A DNA stretch of 7,927 bases from Planctomycetota bacterium (GCA_020346805.1 CP070790.1:3384140-3392066); one strand, 5' to 3'. Positions 1 to 6,435 are shown, numbered from the stretch's first letter. The notes: generated by a model from the sequence alone, not told the origin. Program-made: numbers and translations.

Positions 1-950
1 AGGTGCGGGTGGCCCATGAGTTTGGAGCCGATGCGGTGGCCCATGGGGCTACCGGCAAGGGCAACGACCAGGTGCGGTTTGAGTTGACTTACATGGCCCT
101 TGATCCCTCGCTGAAGATCATTGCCCCCTGGAAAGATCCGCGGTTTGAACTGCGCAGCCGGGAAGCGGCGATTGCTTATGCCCAAAAGCGAGGTATACCC
201 ATCGAACAGAGCAAAAAGTCGATCTATTCGCGGGATCGGAACCTTTGGCATCTTTCCCACGAAGGCGGGGAATTGGAGAGCACCTGGAATGAGCCGAAGG
301 ATCGCATGCTGGTGCTGAGCGTGCCTATCGAGAAGGCTCCCAATCGGGCGGCATACGTGGAAGTGGATTTTAAAGCAGGTGTGCCTATCGGGCTTAACGG
401 CAAAAAAACGGATGGGGTAAAGATCATCGAAAAATTAAACGAGTTGGGCGGCAAACACGCCATTGGGACAGTGGATCTGGTAGAGAATCGCCTGGTAGGC
501 ATGAAGTCGCGCGGGGTTTATGAAACACCGGGTGGGACTATTTTGTACGAAGCAATCAAGGCCCTGGAAAACATCTGCCTGGATCGGGAGACATTACATT
601 ATAAACAGCAGGTGGCCCTGCGCTATGCCGAATTGGTCTATTACGGGCAATGGTACACGCCTTTGCGGGAGACCCTGGATGCATTTTTCGATAAAGTTAC
701 CCAACCGGTGACGGGAACCGCACGGATCAAGCTTTATAAGGGCAATTGCCGAGTGGTGGGCACCAAGAGCAAAAACACACTCTATATGCCGGATCTGGCC
801 AGTTTCACCATGGGCGCCGAATACGACTCAACCGACGCCATCGGTTTTATCAAGCTCTTCGGTCTGCCGGCCAAAATCGGTGGAATCGTCAAACGGAAGA
901 GCGGCGGCATGAAAAAGGCCGGCACGAAAAAGCGCACCAAAGGCAAATAA
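1..950 (+). CDS. argG: Argininosuccinate synthase, 3' part (5' end outside window)
   Basis: This enzyme joins citrulline and aspartate using ATP to make argininosuccinate, the penultimate step of cytoplasmic arginine synthesis. The reading frame is open from the left edge, and 315 residues are visible of a family usually about 400 long. The N-terminal ATP-binding loop, roughly the first 90 residues, therefore lies outside the window. Visible family signatures are AHGATGKGNDQVRFE near residues 13-27, APWKDPRFE near 41-49, NLWHLSHEGGELE near 80-92 and SRGVYETPGG in the middle. The GTG at position 3 is an internal Val codon, not a start. The last 25 or so residues form a Lys/Arg/Gly-rich tail beyond the point where most ArgG proteins stop. 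The gene ends with TAA and is followed 30 bp later by a hairpin terminator. No argH follows. Identity is secure; only the tail is unusual. Confidence 0.96.
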   Translation, partial: VRVAHEFGADAVAHGATGKGNDQVRFELTYMALDPSLKIIAPWKDPRFELRSREAAIAYAQKRGIPIEQSKKSIYSRDRNLWHLSHEGGELESTWNEPKDRMLVLSVPIEKAPNRAAYVEVDFKAGVPIGLNGKKTDGVKIIEKLNELGGKHAIGTVDLVENRLVGMKSRGVYETPGGTILYEAIKALENICLDRETLHYKQQVALRYAELVYYGQWYTPLRETLDAFFDKVTQPVTGTARIKLYKGNCRVVGTKSKNTLYMPDLASFTMGAEYDSTDAIGFIKLFGLPAKIGGIVKRKSGGMKKAGTKKRTKGK

Positions 951-980
951 TCAACCAGCCTAACCCGGTTCACTAACAAG

Positions 981-1019
981 AAACAGCCCGTCTTCTTTAA
1001 ATGAGAAGCGGGCTGTTTT
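981..1019 (+). terminator. Rho-independent terminator of argG, probably bidirectional
   Basis: A perfect 10-bp stem (aaacagcccg at 981-990 with cgggctgttt at 1009-1018) is extended by four inner pairs after a one-base bulge and ends in a TTTT run. It lies 30 bp after the argG stop. On the opposite strand the stem is followed by TTTCTTGTT, and the minus-strand fusion gene ends 52 bp away at 1071. The same hairpin can therefore plausibly end both convergent transcripts. The stem and T run are seen directly; two-way use is inferred. Confidence 0.88.
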
Positions 1020-1070
1020 GTTGAATAATAAAAATTGCACTGAAAAGTCGTTCAAGCCGGACCGTCGGAA

Positions 1071-3197
1071 TCAAAAGTTTATTACGTCCATAGATTCCGC
1101 GACTTTGTTGAAATACTTAATGCATTTTTTAACATCGGGCATTGGGTTTTCCGGGTTGTGTTCGTATTCGAGTGAGAACACACCGGAAAATTCCTGGTTG
1201 CGAAGTTCCTTCATAACCGCCTCTACGTCGGTTACCCCGGTCCCCCAGGGGACATCGTGGGCTTTGGGTGATTTCTTATTAAGATCCTTGAGATGTAGGG
1301 TGAGAACCCGACCTTTGCAGGTTTTCAAAGCTTCAACGGGATCGAGTCCGGATCGTACCCAGTGGCCGGTGTCGGCACAAAAACCCAAGCGTTTACTGCG
1401 ATTTCCAATCAACTTCATAACTTCACTGGGGTCCCAATATGTGTATGAAGGATCACCCAACTTTCGGGGATGATTGTGAATGGCAATGTTTATACCAAAT
1501 TCCTCCGCCAGTTTTTCGAGCAGATCGAATACTTTCGCATCAGGTTCGGCAACAATAGTCTCAATCCCCATTTCTTTGGCAAATTTGAATTCCTTGCGGA
1601 TCCTCGCCGGATTGTTGCCCACCTTTACCAGCCCATAATAATTAATAAGTTTGATACCCGCCCCACTCAATTTTGCCTTAAGCTCGTTCTTCAGCTCCCG
1701 GGGCATTTGATAGTCCACGTTGACGTTCGGATTTTCGGGGCTAAGTTTCTGCCAGGGATATGCCTCAAGATGTCTCAATCCCAGGGCCTTGGTTTTTTCG
1801 ATGGCTTCGTAAAGGGTGAACTTTCTAAAAGTGTAGGCCATCATACTGAGACGCCAGATAGGTTTTTCCAGCTTATAAGCAGGTAATTCCTTGATACGCA
1901 CATTGCGGAACTCGATCCATCCCGGCTCATGGGCATCCTGAAGACCGATATAACCTTTAAGCGGTTTAATTCCTAAAGCAGGCAACGACCAGCCGTCGAC
2001 ATCCACAATGGGAATGTTGTCGGCAAAAACCTTGACCTTCGGCCCGTTACATTGGATTTCGAACTCGTGCCAGACTTCGGCGGATTCATCGGGTCTGGGA
2101 TCGACGGCGGCCACGCCATAAACGGAGCCGGTACAGTGGGCGATATCCCTTGGTCGGTTGGAAATTTGAATCTCGCTGCCTTCCACCCAAGGTATATTAC
2201 TTTCAGCAGCCCGGATAAATACACCGGAATTCCCTCTCTTTGAGACTTTCCATTCGAGGCGCAGGATAAAATCGCTAAATTGTTTTTTGTCATAACGAAG
2301 CCAGCCATACCCCCTGCCGAATACACTACGGATAGCTCCAGCTTCGGTAACTTCGAATCCTTTGACATTGCCAACCGGCTTCCATCCGTCGAGGTTTTTA
2401 CCGTTAAATATGGTGACGAATCCTTCCTCTGAGGGATCGGGTAATTTGCCGGCCGCCCAACGTATGGCTTGAACAACAACTCGGCGATAGCTTGGATTTT
2501 GATATGTTTGCGGACCATGACCGAGCTGAATATAGACCACCGGGCTGTTACCATATTTGTGGGTCCAACCGATGACTTTGTTGCTTTTCGGATTATCGGT
2601 GGTGAGTAAAGGTTTCACCCCGGGGAGTATTTCATAATCAAGGTAAGTTTCATCAATCGTGTCGAAATCTTTAATGAATTTTGTAATAGGATGTTTGGGA
2701 TCGGCAATCTTGACGCTAACTTTCAGATTATGATGAGCCGACGATTTTGAACTTCCGTCTTTTGCCTTTATATTATATCTGCCGCCAAGAATATTTATAA
2801 CTTCATCCCAATCCTGGAAGTTGGCAAGGCAGTGATGTAATGCCACCAGCGGTTTACCCTTTTTCATCAAGGTGGGTAGGTTATTGCGCAGCTTCTCGGT
2901 AGTCTTGGTAAGCATGTCATACCAGACCATTACGTCATACTGGTCGGCTTTGGGGGGAGCAAACCATTCCGCAGCATTGGGGTGTTGCACCTCTTTCCAG
3001 TCGATGTCCGGATGGCCGTCAAATATTTTGGCAAATTCGTCGCGATCAAAACCGTGGCCGCCGGTTACGATCAAAACGCGAATCTTATCAGTTCTTGGGG
3101 GCGGGGCGGGCCCTTTTTTCCGTGCGGCAATAGCGACGGGTACGGCAAAAGTAACAGCCAGTATACAAACTAACCATCGAGAAAATGAATTGAACAC
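1071..3197 (-). CDS. Secreted three-domain fusion: ThuA-like + DUF1080 (3-keto-disaccharide hydrolase family) + sugar isomerase/epimerase-like TIM barrel
   Basis: A 708-residue exported protein. Residues 1-24 are a Sec signal peptide (hydrophobic core, AIA before a likely cut near 24/25), then a short Lys/Pro linker. Residues about 38-250 are ThuA-like (VTGGHGF at 44-50, ALHHCLANFQDW at 119-130, ILGGRY at 136-141). Residues about 259-438 are DUF1080 (TIFNGKNLDGW at 262-272, GNSGVFIRA at 322-330, EIQISNRP at 342-349, GYIGLQD at 415-421, EFRNVRIKEL at 429-438). Residues about 448-705 are a xylose-isomerase-like TIM barrel (IAIHNHP at 571-577, ADTGHW at 608-613, LHLKDL at 634-639, SLEYEH at 675-680). 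Likely metal ligands are H574 or H576, D609, H635 and E677; the usual strand-5 Glu is replaced by His. DUF1080 members hydrolyse 3-keto-glycosides, so the inferred role is extracytoplasmic cleavage and processing of oxidised sugars. Substrate is unknown. The start is GTG, fixed by a strong ribosome binding site. The gene is divergent from the Gfo/Idh/MocA gene. Confidence 0.9.
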   Translation of the reverse strand: MFNSFSRWLVCILAVTFAVPVAIAARKKGPAPPPRTDKIRVLIVTGGHGFDRDEFAKIFDGHPDIDWKEVQHPNAAEWFAPPKADQYDVMVWYDMLTKTTEKLRNNLPTLMKKGKPLVALHHCLANFQDWDEVINILGGRYNIKAKDGSSKSSAHHNLKVSVKIADPKHPITKFIKDFDTIDETYLDYEILPGVKPLLTTDNPKSNKVIGWTHKYGNSPVVYIQLGHGPQTYQNPSYRRVVVQAIRWAAGKLPDPSEEGFVTIFNGKNLDGWKPVGNVKGFEVTEAGAIRSVFGRGYGWLRYDKKQFSDFILRLEWKVSKRGNSGVFIRAAESNIPWVEGSEIQISNRPRDIAHCTGSVYGVAAVDPRPDESAEVWHEFEIQCNGPKVKVFADNIPIVDVDGWSLPALGIKPLKGYIGLQDAHEPGWIEFRNVRIKELPAYKLEKPIWRLSMMAYTFRKFTLYEAIEKTKALGLRHLEAYPWQKLSPENPNVNVDYQMPRELKNELKAKLSGAGIKLINYYGLVKVGNNPARIRKEFKFAKEMGIETIVAEPDAKVFDLLEKLAEEFGINIAIHNHPRKLGDPSYTYWDPSEVMKLIGNRSKRLGFCADTGHWVRSGLDPVEALKTCKGRVLTLHLKDLNKKSPKAHDVPWGTGVTDVEAVMKELRNQEFSGVFSLEYEHNPENPMPDVKKCIKYFNKVAESMDVINF

Positions 3198-3202
3198 GAC
3201 AA

Positions 3203-3208
3203 CCTCCT
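3203..3208 (-). promoter_or_regulatory. Ribosome binding site of the fusion gene (fixes the GTG start)
   Basis: On the minus strand AGGAGG lies 5 nt before the GTG at 3197-3195. It is a full consensus Shine-Dalgarno sequence. It settles the non-ATG start, which also gives a clean signal peptide. Confidence 0.85.
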
Positions 3209-3220
3209 CATAAATCCGGA

Positions 3221-3252
3221 ACCAAATTAGAAAAATATTACACCAAATTAGA
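3221..3252. repeat. Pair of direct repeats (A)CCAAATTAGA, 21 bp apart
   Basis: ACCAAATTAGA occurs at 3221-3231 and again at 3242-3252. The 21-bp period is two turns of B-DNA, so a protein bound at both copies would sit on one face of the helix. The pair lies just upstream of the fusion gene, overlapping its candidate -10 box and its leader. This arrangement suits a regulatory protein binding site. The binding protein is unknown and not encoded here. Confidence 0.45.
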
Positions 3253-3276
3253 CAATATATTGATCTTTCCTAACAA
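3247..3276 (-). promoter_or_regulatory. Candidate sigma-70-like promoter for the fusion gene
   Basis: Reading the minus strand, TTGTTA (3276-3271) and TCTAAT (3252-3247) are separated by 18 bp, matching the -35 and -10 consensus at 4 and 5 of 6 positions. Transcription would start near 3240, giving a leader of about 43 nt with the ribosome binding site at its end. The -10 box is embedded in one copy of the 9-bp direct repeat. The region is very AT-rich, so chance matches are likely and the call is tentative. Confidence 0.3.
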
Positions 3277-3330
3277 ATATATCAAGACCTTATATCACAT
3301 CTTTTATGTTTATGAAGGTCGACAGAACAG

Positions 3331-3339
3331 CCAAATTAG
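3331..3339. repeat. Third copy of the CCAAATTAG repeat
   Basis: The same 9-mer, in the same orientation, occurs 88 bp from the nearest of the other two, all inside the divergent intergenic region. It lies about 150 bp upstream of the oxidoreductase start. It could be a distal operator allowing shared control of both genes, or a chance match in AT-rich DNA. Confidence 0.35.
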
Positions 3340-3421
3340 GACTCTGTGTTGTATGAATCCATTAATGAGATTGCCTTATCCCGCCCCAAAATGAGTAAAA
3401 CACGGGAGTAGCGGACACGTC

Positions 3422-3436
3422 GTAAACGGTTACAAT
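3422..3436 (+). promoter_or_regulatory. LacI-family-like operator overlapping a possible -10 box
   Basis: GTAAACGGTTAC (3422-3433) is a 12-bp near-palindrome with five of six base pairs matching and a central CpG, the general form of LacI/GalR-family operators in sugar genes. It overlaps TACAAT (3431-3436), a 5-of-6 match to a -10 box. No convincing -35 lies 16-18 bp upstream. A start of transcription near 3443 would leave a leader of about 44 nt before the Gfo/Idh/MocA start at 3487. The match is visible; regulation by a LacI-type repressor is inference. Confidence 0.3.
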
Positions 3437-3473
3437 TAAGCAAAATCCGGGTTATGGATTGGGTCTTTATGGT

Positions 3474-3478
3474 AGGAG
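3474..3478 (+). promoter_or_regulatory. Ribosome binding site of the Gfo/Idh/MocA gene (decides the start)
   Basis: AGGAG ends 8 nt before the ATG at 3487. The earlier in-frame ATGs at 3454 and 3469 have no comparable site. The 3487 start also places the twin-arginine motif at residues 6-8, where Tat signals normally have it. Confidence 0.7.
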
Positions 3479-3486
3479 CAGGTTTT

Positions 3487-4893
3487 ATGAAAGGCGCTAT
3501 TTCAAGGCGTACCATGTTAAGCCGTACAGGAATAATATTTGGGGGTATGGCAGGTTCAATGGCCGGCAGATGGGCTTCAGCCCAGGAAGCCATTAGAGGG
3601 GCCAATGATAAGGTCAATCTCGGCGTGATCGGCTGCGGAAGACGCGGCGCGGAACTGCTGAATTTGACCCTTGGGGTGGATAATACGGCTATACCAATAG
3701 TATGTGACGTCGATTCCAAACGGGCCGGGCAAGCCGCCGATCAAATGGCCCAAATGGGCTATAAAAAGCCAGTCATAGTAAAAGATTACCTTCGCATACT
3801 GGATAACAAAGATATCGATGCGGTTATCATTGCCACACCGGACCATTGGCACGCCATCCAACATTTACGGGCCTGTTTGGCCGGCAAAGACGTCTATGTG
3901 GAAACCCCGATCAGCCATAATATCGCCGAAGGTAACATGATGCGTTTTGCAACCCGCAAGTATCGGCGGGTAGTCCAGGTGGGGTTACAACAGCGCTCTG
4001 ATACTCGGCTCGGCAAGTCAATCAAAGAAGGCTGGCCGAAAAAAATCGGCAGTATTGGACAAACACGCTCATGGACCTTTGCCAAAGTCAAACCCATCCC
4101 CCGCCAACCGGATGCTCCATCACCAGGGCAACTGGATTACGATCTCTGGCTGGGGCCCGCACCACAACGCCCCTACAATCCGGGCCGGGTTAACGGCAAC
4201 TCCTGCTATTGGTGGGATTATGGCGGGGGAACGATTGGCAAATGGAATCCCCACCTGATGGACACGGTTAACAGGATCATGAAGATCAATACTCCCAAGA
4301 GTGTGGTAGCGGTTGGGGGTAACCACGGCCTCAAAGACTTTCGAGAGACACCCGACACCATGGAAGCCGTCCTTGAATACGACAGTCCTTTTGGTCCGTT
4401 TGTTCACGTATATTCACTTCGTTTAGGCAACGGTCATGCGGGTTGGGGACCGCCCATAGCGGCACACAACGGCCAAATCGAACCGGATCACTCAATGCAC
4501 TATGGCGTCCAAATACACGGAGATCAAGCGACCCTTTTTGTCGATCGTAACGGATCGGCACTTTTCCCCGCCGATTTTCAACAGCCCGAAACAATTTCAA
4601 AATTGACGGAAGAAGCCTCCAGATTGGAGTACACCCTGACCCTCGATCACCTCAAAAACTTTATCAATTGCGTACGTACCCGGTCCGAACCCAAGGCTCC
4701 CATCGAAGCCGGGGCTTATGCCTTGTTGCCGTGCCAATTAGCCAATATTTCTTATCGCCTGGAGCGGAAGATTTACTATGAAAGCCGAACCCAAAAGTGT
4801 TACCTGGATCCGGAACACAAGGAGTTGGCCAGCGCCGCTGACAGTCTATTCATCCGGCGATATCGTAAGCCTTACGGAATACCGGCCGTCTAA
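3487..4893 (+). CDS. Tat-exported Gfo/Idh/MocA-family oxidoreductase with altered active-site triad
   Basis: A 468-residue protein. The N-terminus is a Tat signal (SRRTMLS at 6-12, a short hydrophobic stretch, ASA before a likely cut near 32/33), so it should be exported folded with its nucleotide. A Rossmann fold follows: GVIGCGRRG at 46-54, CDVD at 73-76 (acidic residue favouring NAD) and ATPDHWHA at 116-123. The C-terminal family domain includes QVGLQQRS at 164-171, WWDYGGGTIGKWNPHLMD at 242-259 and HGDQATLFVDR at 344-354. Relatives oxidise a sugar carbon, often C3, with NAD(P). Here the conserved EKP motif reads E139-T140-P141, and the residue four before H256, usually Asp, is K252. Dehydrogenase activity is therefore uncertain; GH109 glycosidases of this fold also lack the EKP Lys. 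It is divergent from the ThuA/DUF1080 fusion, suggesting one sugar pathway. An upstream ATG at 3454 would spoil the Tat signal. Confidence 0.9.
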   Translation: MKGAISRRTMLSRTGIIFGGMAGSMAGRWASAQEAIRGANDKVNLGVIGCGRRGAELLNLTLGVDNTAIPIVCDVDSKRAGQAADQMAQMGYKKPVIVKDYLRILDNKDIDAVIIATPDHWHAIQHLRACLAGKDVYVETPISHNIAEGNMMRFATRKYRRVVQVGLQQRSDTRLGKSIKEGWPKKIGSIGQTRSWTFAKVKPIPRQPDAPSPGQLDYDLWLGPAPQRPYNPGRVNGNSCYWWDYGGGTIGKWNPHLMDTVNRIMKINTPKSVVAVGGNHGLKDFRETPDTMEAVLEYDSPFGPFVHVYSLRLGNGHAGWGPPIAAHNGQIEPDHSMHYGVQIHGDQATLFVDRNGSALFPADFQQPETISKLTEEASRLEYTLTLDHLKNFINCVRTRSEPKAPIEAGAYALLPCQLANISYRLERKIYYESRTQKCYLDPEHKELASAADSLFIRRYRKPYGIPAV

Positions 4894-5121
4894 AATAAAG
4901 GGGTATCCTACTGGCATGTACTTTCTTTTTCTCCTAAAGACTTTCGATCCCTTTTGTTTCGGCAGCAGGCAACTCTGAACTTGGCATGCTATAAAGGCTC
5001 GATTTTGAAAAAATTAGCGTCGTATTCGTGTCGGCTCTCATAGCACGCAAACTGGCAGATTGTGTCCGGAACGTTTTGGCAAAAAACGATTGATTATAAC
5101 TATCTACCGAAAGATGAAAAT
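4894..5121. other. Intergenic region without a recognisable gene
   Basis: This 228-bp gap between two same-strand genes contains no convincing coding region or good hairpin terminator. A TTGGCA (5076-5081) and TATAAC (5095-5100) are only 13 bp apart, too close for an ordinary promoter. The gap length suggests that the downstream kelch-like gene has its own promoter rather than being tightly coupled to the oxidoreductase gene. Confidence 0.5.
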
Positions 5122-6285
5122 ATGCATAATAGGCATATTGTTAGTCTGTATATAACAATCATCTGTATCGTCTATATGGCATCAACAACCTTTGCCGATG
5201 AGAATAAGACGCAAAATCAGGACTCACGGGTACAGGCGGTTGCGGGCTACAAGTGGATTAACGTCACTAACAACGCGGCTTACGCCCCACGGGACGGTGC
5301 CGGTGCTTTGGTGTTCAAAAATCGCATGTGGTTGCTGGGGGGCTGGAATCCCGGAGACAAAATACACTTTCCTCGAATATGCAATAACGAGGTTTGGAGC
5401 TCAGGGGATGGTATTACCTGGACACTGGAAAAGCCAAACACGTTTCTTGACCAGAGCTTTGACGCGTCGTCAGATTGGGAAGGCCGACACACTGCCGGTT
5501 ATGTGGTGTACAAGGACAAGATGTGGATCGTCGGAGGTGATGTCAACCAGAAGCATTACCAAAACGACGTTTGGAACTCGACCGATGGCAAAACCTGGAC
5601 TTACATCAACAAAGGTCGCGATGTGCCGTGGGGAACGCGAGCCCTGCATTACACTTTGGTCTTCAAAGACAAGATTTGGGTTATAGGCGGCCAAACCATG
5701 CCGGCATTTTCACCGTCAAAAGAGATTTTCTACCGCGATATTTGGACAACCACCGACGGTGTCAACTGGAGACAGGTCACCCCGAAAGAACCTTATTGGC
5801 TGCCGCGCGGTATGATCGGAGGCAGCGTTGTTTTCAAAGACCGAATCTGGATTCTGGGCGGCGGTACGTACGATACTCCAAAGACTCCCAACAGAAAATT
5901 TTACAATGACGTCTGGAGCTCGGCCGACGGGAAAAACTGGAAACGGCACCTTGAACATGCACCATGGCATCCGCGACAGTACCACGAGGTTGCTGTTTTC
6001 GACGATCGGATGTGGGTTTTGGAAGGGTACCACAAAAAAGGAGGCAACCGAAACGACGTTTGGTATTCGGCCGACGGAGTCAACTGGCACGAACTGCCCA
6101 ATACGCCTTGGAAACCGCGGCATGCTGCCAGCGTATTCGTTTATGACAATGCCCTGTGGATGGTCTCCGGCAACAACATGCAGAAGGACGTGTGGAAACT
6201 CGTGCACAAACAGAACCAGACCACACAGGACGTCGCTGAATCAACCGTTACCTTGCCGAATTCCGCGAAACACGTACTTAGATAA
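5122..6285 (+). CDS. Secreted kelch-like six-bladed beta-propeller protein
   Basis: A 387-residue protein of unknown function. Residues 1-25 form a Sec signal peptide (hydrophobic core about 6-20, TFA before a likely cut at 25/26). The rest is six kelch-like repeats of about 48-65 residues, each with a basic/aromatic strand ending in W (W70, W135, W186, W243, W298, W346) followed by GG, which decays to EG and SG in repeats 5 and 6. Five repeats continue with N-D-V-W and an Asp-box-like turn S/T-x-D-G-x-x-W ending at W100, W159, W216, W273 and W322. The sixth stops at DVWKL; its missing last strand is probably supplied by the N-terminal YKWINVT around W45, a velcro closure. The start at 5122 is chosen for the signal peptide; there is no strong Shine-Dalgarno, and a GTG at 5062 would bury the signal. 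It may bind or process glycans beside the sugar genes, but no catalytic residues are recognised. Confidence 0.82.
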   Translation: MHNRHIVSLYITIICIVYMASTTFADENKTQNQDSRVQAVAGYKWINVTNNAAYAPRDGAGALVFKNRMWLLGGWNPGDKIHFPRICNNEVWSSGDGITWTLEKPNTFLDQSFDASSDWEGRHTAGYVVYKDKMWIVGGDVNQKHYQNDVWNSTDGKTWTYINKGRDVPWGTRALHYTLVFKDKIWVIGGQTMPAFSPSKEIFYRDIWTTTDGVNWRQVTPKEPYWLPRGMIGGSVVFKDRIWILGGGTYDTPKTPNRKFYNDVWSSADGKNWKRHLEHAPWHPRQYHEVAVFDDRMWVLEGYHKKGGNRNDVWYSADGVNWHELPNTPWKPRHAASVFVYDNALWMVSGNNMQKDVWKLVHKQNQTTQDVAESTVTLPNSAKHVLR

Positions 6286-6313
6286 GAGATCTGGATTTAA
6301 TATCCTTATGACT

Positions 6314-6363
6314 TGGGGCGTGCAAGGCACGCCCTACATGAGCGTGCAGAACACCCTAAATGA
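6314..6363. repeat. GC-rich hairpin with a partial tandem second copy (REP-like)
   Basis: GGGCGTGC (6316-6323) and GCACGCCC (6327-6334) form a perfect 8-bp stem with a 3-nt loop, extendable by a G-T and a T-A pair. There is no T run after it, so it is not a standard terminator. Directly after it the sequence partly repeats: GCGTGCA recurs at 6342-6348, and CCCTACATGAG (6332-6342) recurs as CCCTAAATGAG (6353-6363), 21 bp later. The second copy has lost the matching arm. The form suits a dispersed intergenic palindrome of the REP type, 28 bp after the kelch-like gene. Confidence 0.5.
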
Positions 6364-6435
6364 GTAATAGGAAGGTATTCTGGACGGTTGGCATAAATAG
6401 GTCTAAAATCCCAATGCCATATAAAAGTGTGTTGT

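Noticed and set aside
1973..2554. A 193-codon minus-strand frame inside the fusion gene
   Set aside because: It is a shifted frame of the DUF1080 region, whose motifs are continuous in the main frame, so it is neither a separate gene nor a sign of a frameshift.
3221..3339. The three CCAAATTAG copies as a small CRISPR-like array
   Set aside because: The units are only 9 bp, spacing is uneven (21 and 88 bp), and no cas gene is present.
3454..3486. Upstream ATG starts (3454, 3469) for the Gfo/Idh/MocA gene
   Set aside because: They lack a Shine-Dalgarno sequence and push the twin-arginine motif away from the N-terminus; the ATG at 3487 has both right.
4894..4970. AAAGGG...CCCTTTTG as a terminator after the Gfo/Idh/MocA gene
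   Set aside because: The arms are short and the loop would be over 40 nt, so a stable hairpin is not expected.
5076..5100. TTGGCA and TATAAC as a promoter of the kelch-like gene
   Set aside because: The 13-bp gap is too short for a sigma-70 promoter.
5062..5121. GTG start at 5062 for the kelch-like gene
   Set aside because: It has no ribosome binding site and would place 20 polar residues before an otherwise normal signal peptide starting at 5122.
6314..6336. GC-rich hairpin as terminator of the kelch-like gene
   Set aside because: The stem is strong but no T run follows on either strand, and part of it is repeated nearby, which suits a repeat element better.
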